Source of the DNA: Hippea alviniae EP5-r
GTDB taxonomy: Bacteria; Campylobacterota_A; Desulfurellia; Desulfurellales; Hippeaceae
Reading direction: 5' to 3'
DNA length: 64,000 nucleotides
Assembly (NCBI RefSeq): GCF_000420385.1
Contig: NZ_ATUV01000001.1
Coordinates: 744,001 to 808,000, forward strand
Shown here: positions 8,681 to 18,794 of the stretch, in pieces
Numbering within the stretch: the stretch's first letter is position 1
How the letters are laid out: every line of letters starts with the position of its first letter
Notes under the pieces: generated by a model
Databases searched by the model: none
The model's input: the letters and a program-made list of their open reading frames with translations, nothing else
What the model was told of the DNA's origin: nothing
Made by a program: the position numbers and the translations under genes

Positions 8681-9119
8681 CTTCACTCCATTTTCCTAAA
8701 CTTATTCTAAAACGAGAAACATCAACACAATCTATACTCGCTTTGGAATTTACATCATTTATCCTTATATTGCCTGTATGATCAGCTGTTCCATCTGGAG
8801 AAAAATCTACACAATTATACCCTAAACCAATATCACCCACAAACTCATACTTTAAAGACAGACTGCCTTCTTTATTTCCATTCTTCTTTATGTAAACAAC
8901 CTTGAAAGGGTTGTTTTCCCAACAAAGAGAGTATTCATCTTTAGTCGTAAAAGCCTTAAGTCTAAGATAATTAAGCTCAGAGAATATCTTTTTGGTATCC
9001 TTAGCTATACCTTGTCGTTTCACCCAACTGCTATACATCGGCACAGCAATAGACAGCAAGATAGAAATTATAACTATAACTACTATAAGTTCAATCAGAC
9101 TAAAGCCTTTGTTATTCAT
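8661..9119 (-). CDS. FimT/GspH-like minor prepilin
   Basis: Prepilin of 152 residues: leader MNNKG/FSLIELIVVIVIISI with the invariant glutamate five residues after the cleavage site. A GspH/FimT-type globular domain follows with several cysteines (LCWEN, YNCVDF, DCVDV, ECKNY), consistent with two disulfides. It starts exactly at the PilY1 stop (one-base overlap), so it is coupled to pilY1. FimT/FimU proteins sit at the pilus tip and can bind DNA in competent species; that activity cannot be judged here. Confidence 0.85.
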   Translation of the reverse strand: MNNKGFSLIELIVVIVIISILLSIAVPMYSSWVKRQGIAKDTKKIFSELNYLRLKAFTTKDEYSLCWENNPFKVVYIKKNGNKEGSLSLKYEFVGDIGLGYNCVDFSPDGTADHTGNIRINDVNSKASIDCVDVSRFRISLGKWSEGECKNY

Positions 9120-12100
9120 CAGTTCTCAATCTCATACAAAATCTTTGCTGGTTTTTTAGTTGGTGGAGGAGTCCAATTAGACTTATTCTCAGGAGCAACA
9201 CCACTTTTCCACTCCGTAGCCTTACCGTTTTCTTGAGTAAATGGAGTAATATTTCCTTCAGGTTTTGTGACATTGGTTATATTTATATCAAATTTTGATA
9301 TCTCTCCAACAGATGTTTGAAGAAGTAATGTTCCTATTATCTTGCCCGTTTGATAGTTTTTACACTGCTGATTGGTCAATGATTCTCCAGTTGCACAGTT
9401 CATACCCCACAATCTTGACCTTCCACCAAATCCACACACATCTGATGTTGGTTGGGTTGTAGTAAAGAAAACAACATTTTCATCTGTAGTTGTTGCTCCA
9501 GTGATTGTCCTTTCCTTGTTATACCCATCTCCTTCTTCGAGAAGATTTTGATACCAACCATATCCGTTCTCACCTATATGTGAGCAAGAATCATCTGATG
9601 TATACAGACCTGACGGAGTAAAGGAACAATCATTATTCAAACAATCGTCTATTTCTAAACCATATAGTTTCTCAACTTCTCCATCCGGAGTATCATCTTT
9701 ATAAAAATACCTTCCACTGCCAAAATATATAAAATGTTTTTTGAAACACTTCTCGTAATTTATAGAAGCAACAACAGGGCCTATAGGAGTTGTAAACAAC
9801 TTAAAATAATCCCAATTTGCAGGGTTTAAATCAGAAGGCCTTATACCTATTACATTTCCCTTCCATTCGCCGTTTTTATACTCAACTACTCCTTCAAATA
9901 AAATATCCGTGGAACCATCTCCATTAAAATCTACTCCTTGAGTAAACAACCTACCGCCAAATGCATAGTCCGAATCCACTATATTAGACAAATCTTTCTT
10001 ATACACATCAGTTACAGTAAAGAAAGCAGGATTATAACTACCATCACTATTTTTTAAAGTGCTGTTTAAAGACAGAACAAATACATAAAAATGTTGCCCA
10101 ACATCTCCATTATAGTCCGTAGGTCCAGAAGAAAACATTACATAGTAATGCCAGTTTCCTTTATCATCTTTCTTCTTAATAAAAGCTGGCCCAGAATAAG
10201 AGAAACCTAAATCAGGATTACTAAACTCCCATAAAAACTTCGGTTGCGTAGGATCGGTTATATCAAGAGCAAAATACGAAGACAATCCTAAGCATCCCTC
10301 AGGAGAAGTAGATGGATCATGAGTAGAACTGTAATTTTCTGGATCAGGGCATGTATCTTCAGGCGGATTAATACAATAGGTAGAATTATCACATCCAACA
10401 GCTCCGCCGAGTCTCATTCCGCCTATTAGAATTCTTTTCTCTACATTCCCCCATTTATCTTTCATTTCTATTATGTATGGTGTAAGGTCAACAAAATACA
10501 TATGACAGTAATCAGGGTCTGCAAGAAACCTGAGATAAGGTAGAGCATTTTTAGGAATAAAAGCCCACAACTCTTTACCTAAGCTACCAGTTCCAGAATC
10601 AAAAACACTATTTGTAAGCCTTCCAAGTTGGTAAGGGCCTAAACCATCATACCTATACTTACCAACCAAAAATGCATGTAACATACCGTCATTTGCACCC
10701 ACAAAAGCCACAGAATAATCGTCATAATTAACTACCTTAGGAGTTGAATATATAATATCGCCAAGCTTCCAAGTATCTCCCTTATCATCTATAACTCTTT
10801 CTCTATATCCACTTATATCATTCCCGTATATATAGCTTTTAAGATTGTCAAAGGTGATAACTTTATCACTACTATTATCTATAACAATAACTCCATCCTT
10901 ATTAGAATCACCAAATAGGGTTGATGGCTTATAAGTATCAGAGTTATTTAAACTTTGCAGTTGCTCAAGCGGTTTTTCAGAATCTTTCGGCAATGTATCA
11001 CCAACATATGTATATATGGTTCTGTCAGAAGGCTTTTCTTCTGCAAGCTTTTTCCCTGCTTCCCATACATAGTGAGCACTATCTAAACCGTTATAAACAA
11101 CAGCGGGTGTGTCAGAATATTCTACTCCGCCACAACTACTTTTATAGCCCTTTATCTTTAATTCTCCATTTTCAAAATCATATTCTATAATATAATCACC
11201 ACCTGGTTTTCCGTTACTACAAATATCAAGATATTTGTTATCTATTGTATCCTCTCTTATATTACTTACATACCCGTTAAATGTATAGGCGCCATAAAAC
11301 CACCAATTGTATAAAGAACCTATCCATTTCACTTTATAGGTATTAGAAGAATCCACAAATACTTTTTCAGGATAAAAAGCTGCTTGAATTATACCCATAT
11401 TTACTCTCTCTTTCTCAGATAAAACAGAAGCGGCCGTGCCAGAAGAAGCTTGTTTTAAAATTTCGTTAAAGGCTTCCGTGATAGCTTTTTTCAATTCTTC
11501 AGGGTTATCACCTTCATAAAAGCCATAAGGGCCAGTGCCATCTTTATTCTGCTTTACTTCACCGTTTGAGCAATTATTCTCAAGATTCTCAGCAACAGTT
11601 AAGCTTGTGTTAGGATAACTACTCTGATTACAAGGGTAAACCACACTATGATCTCTAGAATCAATGTAATTTCCATAAACAGCCATCCATTTAAGGGCAT
11701 TTGTTCCCTTATCATCAGGATTAGCAAACATACTCACAGTATATGTCTCAACCTGTTGTTTGCCCGGCAAATCCTTAACCAAGTCAGCCGTCCCACCTTT
11801 CCACATGTCGTCTATAGGCTTTATAGGATCAGACTTTGTTGTTGTATCGGGTATATTCCATTCGCCATCAGACATCAAAAGAATGAAATTTTTGGCGCAA
11901 GGAACTTTCACTTCCTTATCATCTATATTAAACTCATAAGGGTTCACATCTCCATATTTTTCTATGGTGTCACTTTTTTGAGAAAAAAGCTCTTTCATTT
12001 CATCTACAGCACATGCAGTACATGTGCCTCCACCAGGGCTTTTGGTGTTTATGCTACTAATTAACTCAGTATAATTATCAGAAAGACCAACTCTATCTTT

Positions 12101-12925
12101 AATGTCACTACTAAAAAATACAGCCCCTATCCTTGGTTTTTGCTCTTGTTTTTCTATCCGCTGCAAAATTCCTTCAACTTTTTTATCTGCAGGATTATAT
12201 GATGAGACATCTTCCATTTTTATTAAGGCATTATTCTCTAATGTGTTAACAACTGATTCTTCAATGTAAGTGCACACTGGATTATTATTACAATTATACT
12301 TATTGGTATAATCTGAACAGCTATACCAACCACCATTCTGACATTCTCCATACCACCACGACCATGAACACACATAATTGTTTTCACAGTTCCGCCAATT
12401 GTCGTATATACTGCAACCATTCTTGCTATATACACATTCACTTATTTTTTGAGTACTTCCTCCTGTTAAAATCCATCTTAAAATATCCATTCTCGTCATA
12501 TATGCAAAATTTAACTCATTACCACTACAAACCCCTGAAGCTGAACACATAGTAATATAGTAACCTTCATTATTGTAATCTTTATAGCACTCTATATCAC
12601 ACGAGTTTGTATCATTTGTTATTTCCCATACACCATTTACTTTTTTGTAATTTTCACCCGGAATAAAATATCCATAATAAGTCTTAGAATTATCATAATA
12701 AGGTTCTTCGTAGGAGGGACTATTTTCTCTTATCTTATAATTAGCGGAGTAATAAGCAGGAAACGACATACTTCCCGAATAGTCTAAAACAAGCATCACA
12801 TTAGATGGTAAATTTGCTTGTATAAACGGTGGTTTTGCGCAATATGGGATATTTTCAGCAAGAGAAAAGTTGGATATAACAAAAATCAACACACCAAAAA
12901 ATATAAATATTAACTTTTTTTTCAT
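9119..12925 (-). CDS. pilY1: PilY1-like type IV pilus tip adhesin
   Basis: Secreted protein of 1268 residues with signal peptide (cut near SLA/EN, residue 23). A von Willebrand A domain begins near 44 with the MIDAS motif DYSGSMS at 48-54 and continues at ILLMSDGEW near 347; it is interrupted at about 109-219 by a segment with 12 cysteines containing two similar Cys modules. The C-terminal half is the PilY1/PilC beta-propeller, with the signature VGANDGMLHAF near 742 and a calcium loop DFNGDGSTD at 999-1007. PilY1 caps the pilus and mediates adhesion, surface sensing and extension. It precedes four minor prepilin genes, whereas many species have it last. Its ATG overlaps the previous stop (TAATG). 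Confidence 0.92.
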   Translation of the reverse strand: MKKKLIFIFFGVLIFVISNFSLAENIPYCAKPPFIQANLPSNVMLVLDYSGSMSFPAYYSANYKIRENSPSYEEPYYDNSKTYYGYFIPGENYKKVNGVWEITNDTNSCDIECYKDYNNEGYYITMCSASGVCSGNELNFAYMTRMDILRWILTGGSTQKISECVYSKNGCSIYDNWRNCENNYVCSWSWWYGECQNGGWYSCSDYTNKYNCNNNPVCTYIEESVVNTLENNALIKMEDVSSYNPADKKVEGILQRIEKQEQKPRIGAVFFSSDIKDRVGLSDNYTELISSINTKSPGGGTCTACAVDEMKELFSQKSDTIEKYGDVNPYEFNIDDKEVKVPCAKNFILLMSDGEWNIPDTTTKSDPIKPIDDMWKGGTADLVKDLPGKQQVETYTVSMFANPDDKGTNALKWMAVYGNYIDSRDHSVVYPCNQSSYPNTSLTVAENLENNCSNGEVKQNKDGTGPYGFYEGDNPEELKKAITEAFNEILKQASSGTAASVLSEKERVNMGIIQAAFYPEKVFVDSSNTYKVKWIGSLYNWWFYGAYTFNGYVSNIREDTIDNKYLDICSNGKPGGDYIIEYDFENGELKIKGYKSSCGGVEYSDTPAVVYNGLDSAHYVWEAGKKLAEEKPSDRTIYTYVGDTLPKDSEKPLEQLQSLNNSDTYKPSTLFGDSNKDGVIVIDNSSDKVITFDNLKSYIYGNDISGYRERVIDDKGDTWKLGDIIYSTPKVVNYDDYSVAFVGANDGMLHAFLVGKYRYDGLGPYQLGRLTNSVFDSGTGSLGKELWAFIPKNALPYLRFLADPDYCHMYFVDLTPYIIEMKDKWGNVEKRILIGGMRLGGAVGCDNSTYCINPPEDTCPDPENYSSTHDPSTSPEGCLGLSSYFALDITDPTQPKFLWEFSNPDLGFSYSGPAFIKKKDDKGNWHYYVMFSSGPTDYNGDVGQHFYVFVLSLNSTLKNSDGSYNPAFFTVTDVYKKDLSNIVDSDYAFGGRLFTQGVDFNGDGSTDILFEGVVEYKNGEWKGNVIGIRPSDLNPANWDYFKLFTTPIGPVVASINYEKCFKKHFIYFGSGRYFYKDDTPDGEVEKLYGLEIDDCLNNDCSFTPSGLYTSDDSCSHIGENGYGWYQNLLEEGDGYNKERTITGATTTDENVVFFTTTQPTSDVCGFGGRSRLWGMNCATGESLTNQQCKNYQTGKIIGTLLLQTSVGEISKFDINITNVTKPEGNITPFTQENGKATEWKSGVAPENKSNWTPPPTKKPAKILYEIEN

Positions 12926-13284
12926 TATTGCCCCCTTACAGAATAAAAAGCAAATTGTCTTTTTTGTCTACAAATCATTCCAACTAAGTGTTTACCTTTT
13001 TTCTCTCTAATAACAAAATTAAGTACAAAAAGCAGACCCCTGTATGTTTTGCTCACAACCTTTAAAAAGGTAATCTTTCTTTTGGCGTCTATTTTTATAA
13101 TCTTAGCTCTAACAAAAACAGGTTTGCAGTGCAAGTTCTTAATACCAACAATATCAAAAAGTTCTACTTTTATCTTTTTAATATTATTCACCTTTATTAC
13201 TTCATATTTTTTTGCCTTACTCTCTAAATTCCCTGTGGCAAAAATGAGCAAAATAGAGAAGAAAAACAACCGTAAGATTTTCAT
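12925..13284 (-). CDS. small secreted protein of unknown function, first gene of pilus cluster
   Basis: Protein of 119 residues with an N-terminal signal sequence (MKILRLFFFSILLIFATG, cut probably near residues 18-23) and a very basic mature part with two cysteines (LHCKP, ICRQK). I do not recognise the family. GAGGTG lies upstream of the ATG and the stop overlaps the pilY1 start, so it is the leader gene of the pilus operon. A periplasmic accessory or chaperone role for PilY1 assembly would fit its position but is only inference. Confidence 0.7.
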   Translation of the reverse strand: MKILRLFFFSILLIFATGNLESKAKKYEVIKVNNIKKIKVELFDIVGIKNLHCKPVFVRAKIIKIDAKRKITFLKVVSKTYRGLLFVLNFVIREKKGKHLVGMICRQKRQFAFYSVRGQ

Positions 13285-13334
13285 TTTTTATCACCTCAAT
13301 TCACAATTTTCTGAATTTATTGTTACACATTAAC

Positions 13335-13351
13335 CGTGAAAAAATCGTGAA
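13335..13351 (-). promoter_or_regulatory. 11-base-spaced direct repeat upstream of the pilus operon
   Basis: On the minus strand TTCACG occurs twice (13346-13351 and 13335-13340) with starts 11 bases apart, about 55 bases before the first gene of the pilus cluster. OmpR/PhoB-family regulators typically bind direct repeats with this one-turn spacing, and such a regulator gene lies immediately upstream. Candidate operator only. Confidence 0.4.
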
Positions 13352-13355
13352 TCAA

Positions 13356-14255
13356 TCACCCAAAAATAACCACAACCTTAAAAATATTCCCTTCCACTTT
13401 ATAATCCACAAACCATCTGTTCCTTTTAGCTACATATTCAACGATTTTCAATCCCAACCCAGAACCTGTGGATATATCTTTTATATCGTTTTCAATACTC
13501 ATAACAACCTTTTTATCTACCCATACCTTTACCTTTACAAAATTCATCGAATACTTGTATGCATTTCTAAAAAGCTCATCAACTACAATCTTAAAATCCG
13601 CAGAATTCAGCTTAACTCTAATATTATCACACTCAACCAAGATAGCTACACTTTTATCTTCATACACATTCTTTAACTCTTCTAACTCTTTGCATATATT
13701 TGTCTCTTCTGGTTTCAAATTTTCTTCAAACTTTATAACACTCTTAAGCAAATTCAAATCACACTCAAACTCATCTACAACAGCCTTTAGTCTCTCAATA
13801 GCATCTACATCACTACCTATCATTTCTATATTGACCTTTTGAGCCGCTATAAAATTGCCAAGTTTATGAGACAAAGAAAGCACCACAAATCTTAAAAACT
13901 CTTCTGATTCATGCTTATATTTAAGCATTTTCTTAAGAAGAAAATGAACAATAAGAATAACAGTTAAACTCAAAGCAAACTCCCACAAAAGCAAAGTGTA
14001 GAGAAATTTCAAGAGTTTATTTTTTATTCTATCTATATTCACAAATACATACTTACTCCCTTCCAATCGGTAGAGTACATACCCTTCAGGTTTTTGCTGA
14101 GTCTCAACTATCTTTATATAGGAAGGCAAATGTTTATCTCCTTCAGACTTATAAAGTTTTATATAGGCTTCTATCTCTCTCTTGTAATAATCAACTATAC
14201 CATTTTTAAAAAACAACACCACAATAGCATCTATAGCCACAAGCCAAAAAATCAC
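13356..14255 (-). CDS. sensor histidine kinase
   Basis: Membrane histidine kinase of at least 299 residues. A first hydrophobic segment (1-16), a periplasmic domain of about 65 residues and a second transmembrane helix (about 82-106) precede the cytoplasmic part. The phospho-acceptor region is SLSHKLGNFIAA with H130, the N box is DELFRNAYKYS near 226, and the G box is STGSGLGLKIVEYVA near 264. The F/G region is shortened. The only standard start is a GTG at 14255 with no ribosome site; the frame stays open upstream and the first helix would be longer with a start near 14270 (ATT, AAGG ahead). It pairs with the response regulator upstream and may control the pilus genes. Confidence 0.85.
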   Translation of the reverse strand: MIFWLVAIDAIVVLFFKNGIVDYYKREIEAYIKLYKSEGDKHLPSYIKIVETQQKPEGYVLYRLEGSKYVFVNIDRIKNKLLKFLYTLLLWEFALSLTVILIVHFLLKKMLKYKHESEEFLRFVVLSLSHKLGNFIAAQKVNIEMIGSDVDAIERLKAVVDEFECDLNLLKSVIKFEENLKPEETNICKELEELKNVYEDKSVAILVECDNIRVKLNSADFKIVVDELFRNAYKYSMNFVKVKVWVDKKVVMSIENDIKDISTGSGLGLKIVEYVAKRNRWFVDYKVEGNIFKVVVIFG

Positions 14256-14293
14256 GCTTGCTATCGTAATAAGGATTACCTTATCTTCAAACG

Positions 14294-14941
14294 CTATCCT
14301 TCTAATAAAATATATCCCCTTCCTTTTATGTTCTTTATCCTATCCTTACCCAAAACATTCCTTAACCTTTTTACATATGCCCTTATAGAATCTTCTCCCA
14401 CATCACTACCATCCCATACATACCTTAAAATCTCATCCACAGACACAACTTTTCCCTTATTCTTTACGAAAAGCTCCAACATACTCCACTCTTTCTGAGT
14501 AAATCCAACGACTTCGCTGTTCTTTTTGGCTATCTTATTATCTAAATCTATACAAACATCACCAATAATATACCTATTTGAATACACTCTTCTCAAAATG
14601 GAATTTATTCTCAAGATGAGTTCCCTTGGTTCAAACGGCTTAGTTATATAATCGTCAGCTCCAAGATTAAAGCAATCTTCTTTGCTTTCTATCCCAACCT
14701 TAGCCGTCAAAACAATAACAGGTATTGAGTATTTTTTTCTTATTTTAGCCAGCAACTCTTCGCCTTTTGAAAATTTCAATATCAAATCCAAAACAATCAA
14801 ATCATAGTGTTTGGAATTGAGAATAATCATTACATCTCTATCATCTTCTATCCAATCGCATAAAAAATCATTCTTATTCAAATATCTCTTTAAAGCATCA
14901 CCGAGATATTTATCATCTTCAACAAGCATTATCCTGTTCAT
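14294..14941 (-). CDS. OmpR/PhoB-family response regulator
   Basis: DNA-binding response regulator of 215 residues. The receiver domain (1-115) has the acidic pair ED at 8-9, phospho-acceptor D52 in IVLDLIL and the invariant K101 in YITKPFEP. The C-terminal winged helix (about 125-215) has the family pattern ending in RAYVKRLRNVLG and KGRGYIL. Partner of the kinase gene 38 bases downstream. The neighbouring pilus operon and the 11-base direct repeat before it suggest its target, by inference. It is divergent from tig. Confidence 0.93.
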   Translation of the reverse strand: MNRIMLVEDDKYLGDALKRYLNKNDFLCDWIEDDRDVMIILNSKHYDLIVLDLILKFSKGEELLAKIRKKYSIPVIVLTAKVGIESKEDCFNLGADDYITKPFEPRELILRINSILRRVYSNRYIIGDVCIDLDNKIAKKNSEVVGFTQKEWSMLELFVKNKGKVVSVDEILRYVWDGSDVGEDSIRAYVKRLRNVLGKDRIKNIKGRGYILLEG

Positions 14942-15006
14942 AAGAACCTTCCTGTAGAAATCCTTTTATTATTTTTATCATATTACACTTGCTCCAACAA
15001 ATAAAA

Positions 15007-15035
15007 TTGAAAAACCTAAACGCTTTTGGTATATT
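15007..15035 (+). promoter_or_regulatory. promoter for the tig-clpP-clpX-hslV-hslU operon
   Basis: TTGAAA (15007-15012) and TATATT (15030-15035) with a 17-base spacer, about 30 bases before the trigger factor ATG, which has AGGAGG at 15056-15061. Good sigma-70 type match. No heat-shock dyad like that before hsp20 is seen here. Confidence 0.6.
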
Positions 15036-15065
15036 CTGCTAACTAAAAGGCAAGTAGGAGGAAGT

Positions 15066-16400
15066 ATGGTGGAAGTAGCAATTGAAGATGTTAAACCTTC
15101 AAGAAAGAAACTTCAGATAAAGGTTGAACCAGAGAAAATTAAACAGAAAAAGGACGAGATTGTAAACGACTTCAGAAAAAGCGTAAATATAAAAGGATTT
15201 AGAAAAGGTAAAGTGCCAAAAGAGATTATCTTAAGAACATACAAGGAAGATATAATAGAAAACACAAAAAGAGAATTGATTGCAGAAGCTTATGAGTTTG
15301 CCATTCAAGATAACAAAATTGAAACAGTTGCAGACCCAGTATTTACTGAAATTAATTATGACGAAGAGAAAGGCCTAAGTTTTACAGCCACAGTCGATGT
15401 GAAACCAGAGTTTGAACTTAAAGAGTATAAAGGCATTGAGATAGAAGCAAAACCTATAGAAATCACAGAAGAAGATATAAACAAAGTTATAGAGCAGTTA
15501 AGAGAAGCATTTGCAACACTCGAAGATAAAGAAGATGGTGTATTCGAAGAAGGTGATATAGGTATTATCGACATAAAGACATTTACAAAAGAGACACACT
15601 ACCCAATAAACGACTTTGGCGGAGAAAATTTGCCTGTCGAACTTGGTAAAAAACAGCTCATTGAAGAGATAGAAAGCCAGCTTGCGGGTATGAAGGTTGG
15701 CGAAACCAAAAAGATAGAAGCAAGCTTTGACAAGGAGTATCCTTTAAGAGCACTAAAAGGCAGGGATGTCGTATTTGAAGTAACGCTAAAATCGTTAAAA
15801 CAGAAAAAACTGCCAGAACTAAACGACGAGTTTGCACAGAAAATCAACAAAGAGTTCAAAACCTATGATGACTTAATTGAAGACATCAAGAAAAGATTAA
15901 AAGAGAACAAAGAGTTAGAAGAGATAGAAAGACAGAAGAATGCACTGTTAGATAAGTTGCTTGAAGAGTATGATTTTGAGCTGCCGCCGAGCCTTGTTGG
16001 TCAAGAGACAAACCAGATGATAATGGAGTATGTAAAAAATATGTACTATGCAGGCGTTGATGTAAGCTCAGATGACTTCAAACCACAAGCCCTAAGAGAA
16101 AAATTTGAACCCGAAGCAAAAAGAAGGGTAAAAGCAACATTCATACTGCTTGAGATAGCAAAAAAAGAAGGCATCGATGTATCAAGCGAAGAGATAAACG
16201 AAGTTGTATCTCAACATGCAAACGCAAATAGAAAGACATTCGACGAGATGTATAAAGAGTATCAGGAAAAAGGCATTTTACCTTTAATTCAGATGGAGAT
16301 ACTGGGCGATAAAGCCCTTGACTTTGTCTATGAAAACGCAAAAATTATAAAACCAGAAGAGAATAAAGAAGAAAACAAGGAGAAGGAAGAGAAAGCATGA
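15066..16400 (+). CDS. tig: trigger factor
   Basis: Ribosome-associated chaperone and peptidyl-prolyl isomerase of 444 residues that meets nascent chains at the exit tunnel. The N-terminal ribosome-binding signature GFRKGKVPK is at about 44-52; an FKBP-type domain follows (about 150-240, with GDIGIIDI and a [10 protein letters not shown] segment), then the helical C-terminal arms and an acidic/basic tail rich in E and K. Length is standard. Strong AGGAGG before the ATG. First gene of a five-gene proteostasis operon; its stop overlaps the clpP start (ATGA). Confidence 0.97.
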   Translation: MVEVAIEDVKPSRKKLQIKVEPEKIKQKKDEIVNDFRKSVNIKGFRKGKVPKEIILRTYKEDIIENTKRELIAEAYEFAIQDNKIETVADPVFTEINYDEEKGLSFTATVDVKPEFELKEYKGIEIEAKPIEITEEDINKVIEQLREAFATLEDKEDGVFEEGDIGIIDIKTFTKETHYPINDFGGENLPVELGKKQLIEEIESQLAGMKVGETKKIEASFDKEYPLRALKGRDVVFEVTLKSLKQKKLPELNDEFAQKINKEFKTYDDLIEDIKKRLKENKELEEIERQKNALLDKLLEEYDFELPPSLVGQETNQMIMEYVKNMYYAGVDVSSDDFKPQALREKFEPEAKRRVKATFILLEIAKKEGIDVSSEEINEVVSQHANANRKTFDEMYKEYQEKGILPLIQMEILGDKALDFVYENAKIIKPEENKEENKEKEEKA

Positions 16401-17017
16401 ATCTTATACCGATAGTCATAGAGAAAACACCACAGGGAGAAAGGGCATACGACATATACTCGCGCCTTTTAAAAGATAGAATTGTAATGCTAAACGGCGA
16501 AATAAATGATGATGTTGCAAATGTTATCGTAAGTCAATTGTTGTTTTTAGAAAGTGAAGACCCAGATAAAGATATATTCCTATACATAAATTCACCTGGC
16601 GGTATAGTAACAGCAGGCCTTGCCATATATGATACAATGCAGTATATAAAATGCGATGTTAATACAATCTGCATAGGTTCTGCAGCGTCAATGGGAGCAT
16701 TAATCCTTGCAAGCGGAGCAAAAGGCAAAAGATTCTCGCTTCCGCACTCAAGGATAATGATTCACCAGCCCATTGGTGGAATAACAGGACAGGCAACAGA
16801 GATAGAGATACATGCAAAGGAGATTCTAAGACTTAAAAAGATTCTAAATGAGATTTTAGCAAAACATACAGGAAAAAGGGTTAAAACCATTGAAAAAGAT
16901 ACCGAAAGGGATTATTTTATGGACGCAGAAGAAGCTTTAAAATACGGTATCATCGACAAAATAATTTATTCAAGGGAAGAAGAGGAGAAAAACAATGAGA
17001 CCAATGGACGGAAATGA
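16397..17017 (+). CDS. clpP: ATP-dependent Clp protease proteolytic subunit
   Basis: Serine protease subunit (206 residues) that forms the two-ring degradation chamber used by ClpX. The catalytic triad is visible as S98 in GSAASMGA, H123 in MIHQP and D172 in ERDYFMD. The INSPGG oxyanion/handle region is at 64-69. An additional hydrophilic tail after residue 195 ([14 protein letters not shown]) is longer than in E. coli. Overlaps tig by four bases and clpX by 23 bases, so the three are translationally coupled. Confidence 0.97.
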   Translation: MNLIPIVIEKTPQGERAYDIYSRLLKDRIVMLNGEINDDVANVIVSQLLFLESEDPDKDIFLYINSPGGIVTAGLAIYDTMQYIKCDVNTICIGSAASMGALILASGAKGKRFSLPHSRIMIHQPIGGITGQATEIEIHAKEILRLKKILNEILAKHTGKRVKTIEKDTERDYFMDAEEALKYGIIDKIIYSREEEEKNNETNGRK

Positions 17018-18251
17018 CGGGCCTGCAGGACCATTAAGATGTTCATTCTGCGGCAAAACACAAGATGAAGTAAGGAAATTGATAGCAGGGCCAGGTGTTT
17101 ACATATGTGATGAGTGCGTTGCTTTGTGCGAAGAGATACTGGCAGAAGACGAAGAGATAAGCAGAAAAGACGACAAATTAGTCCCATTAACGCCCGAAGA
17201 GATAAAAGCAAAGCTTGATGAGTATATAATAGCTCAAGATGAAGCAAAAAAGATTTTAGCCGTTGCAGCATACAACCATTACAAACGAATAAACTCTATC
17301 CAGATAAACAGAAAGAAAGACGATGTCGAGTTAGAAAAGAGCAATATCTTGCTCATAGGCCCAACAGGAACAGGCAAAACCTTAATAGCGAAAACGCTTG
17401 CCAAAATACTCAATGTGCCTTTTGCAATTGCTGATGCAACAAGCTTAACAGAAGCAGGTTATGTCGGAGAAGATGTCGAAAACATACTCGTAAGATTGCT
17501 TCAGGCAGCAGATTACAATGTCAGCCTTGCTCAAAAAGGCATAGTATATATAGACGAGATAGATAAAATCTCAAGAAAGAGTGAAAATCCTTCAATCACA
17601 AGAGATGTCTCAGGTGAAGGAGTGCAACAGGCTCTGCTTAAGATAATCGAAGGCAGCATCGTTAATGTCCCACCATATGGCGGCAGGAAACACCCGCAGC
17701 AGGAGTTTATACAGGTTGATACAACAAACATTCTGTTCATCTGTGGTGGAGCATTTGAAGGGTTGGAAAACATCATAGCAAGAAGAATAAGCAAAAAAGC
17801 TATAGGATTCACAAACCCTGTAACAGTTGATAAAAAGGAGAAATACAACCTATTAAAACAGGTAACGCCAGAAGACTTGATGAAATACGGACTAATCCCA
17901 GAGCTTATCGGAAGATTGCATGTTGTTGCAACGCTTGAAGAGTTAAGCGAAGATGAACTAGTTAAAATTTTAACTGAGCCGAAGAATGCATTAGTAAAGC
18001 AATACACAAAGATGCTTAAGATGGATGATGTAAAGCTTACGATAACAGATGATGCCTTAAGAGCAATAGCAAGAAAAGCGATAGAGAGAAAAGTCGGTGC
18101 AAGAGGCCTAAGAAGCATCATGGAGAGCATAATGGTTGACTTAATGTATAAAATACCATCAATGAAGGATGTTAAAGAGTGCATCATCAACGAAGATGTT
18201 GTCTTAAAAGGCAAAAAGCCAGTATTAGTAAAAAGCAAAAAGAGTGCATAA
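16995..18251 (+). CDS. clpX: ATP-dependent Clp protease ATP-binding subunit ClpX
   Basis: AAA+ unfoldase of 418 residues that feeds substrates to ClpP. The N-terminal zinc-binding domain has C16, C19, C38 and C41 (RCSFCGK and YICDECV). Walker A is GPTGTGKT near 123 and Walker [10 protein letters not shown] near 183; [14 protein letters not shown] and the sensor-2 GARGLR near the end are family motifs. The ClpP-docking loop is IGF at about 273. The ATG lies within the clpP 3' end, seven bases after GAGGAG. Followed directly by hslV. Confidence 0.97.
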   Translation: MRPMDGNDGPAGPLRCSFCGKTQDEVRKLIAGPGVYICDECVALCEEILAEDEEISRKDDKLVPLTPEEIKAKLDEYIIAQDEAKKILAVAAYNHYKRINSIQINRKKDDVELEKSNILLIGPTGTGKTLIAKTLAKILNVPFAIADATSLTEAGYVGEDVENILVRLLQAADYNVSLAQKGIVYIDEIDKISRKSENPSITRDVSGEGVQQALLKIIEGSIVNVPPYGGRKHPQQEFIQVDTTNILFICGGAFEGLENIIARRISKKAIGFTNPVTVDKKEKYNLLKQVTPEDLMKYGLIPELIGRLHVVATLEELSEDELVKILTEPKNALVKQYTKMLKMDDVKLTITDDALRAIARKAIERKVGARGLRSIMESIMVDLMYKIPSMKDVKECIINEDVVLKGKKPVLVKSKKSA

Positions 18252-18794
18252 ATGGAACAGTTTAAAGGAACAACGATTATCTGCTTAAAAAAAGGCTCAA
18301 CTGTTGCCATTGCTGGTGATGGGCAGGTAACACTTGGCAACACGGTTATTAAATCCAAAGCAAGAAAGATAAGAAAACTTTACAACGATAAGGTTATTGT
18401 GGGCTTTGCAGGTGCTACAGCCGATGCTTTTACGCTTTTTGAGAAGCTTGAAGACAAGCTTAACGAGTATGCAGGCAATCTAACAAGGGCAGCTGTTGAA
18501 CTTGCAAAAGAGTGGCGAACAGACAAAATTCTAAGAAGATTGGAAGCGATGCTTATAGCTGCTGATAAAGACAGCATCTATTTAATAAGTGGAACAGGCG
18601 ATGTTCTTCAGCCAGATGAAGATGTTGTTGCTATAGGTTCAGGCGGCAATTATGCCTTAAGCGCAGCTTTAGCACTCATAAAGCATAGCAACTTATCGGC
18701 AAAAGAGATAGTTGAAGAGTCAATGAAAATAGCATCAAAAATCTGCATATACACAAACGAGAATATAACAATAGAAACACTGGGAGAAGATTAA
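18252..18794 (+). CDS. hslV: HslV peptidase subunit of HslUV
   Basis: Threonine peptidase (180 residues) that forms the proteasome-like core of HslUV. The expected catalytic Thr is T7, after a six-residue propeptide MEQFKG, so processing must remove more than the initiator Met; similar short leaders occur in other bacterial HslV. Conserved GDGQVTLG, the KARKIRKL basic stretch and [10 protein letters not shown] follow. The ATG begins immediately after the clpX stop and the gene is followed at once by hslU. Confidence 0.95.
   Translation: MEQFKGTTIICLKKGSTVAIAGDGQVTLGNTVIKSKARKIRKLYNDKVIVGFAGATADAFTLFEKLEDKLNEYAGNLTRAAVELAKEWRTDKILRRLEAMLIAADKDSIYLISGTGDVLQPDEDVVAIGSGGNYALSAALALIKHSNLSAKEIVEESMKIASKICIYTNENITIETLGED

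Noticed and set aside
12238-12441. Alternative-frame short ORF across the cysteine-rich part of PilY1
   Set aside because: It is a shadow of the Cys-rich coding sequence, with no ribosome site and an unlikely composition.
17531-18358. Long antisense reading frame (about 275 codons) opposite clpX and hslV
   Set aside because: Ser/Leu-rich composition is what the reverse of this codon usage gives; the sense strand encodes two unmistakable proteins, and the antisense frame has no plausible start region or motif.
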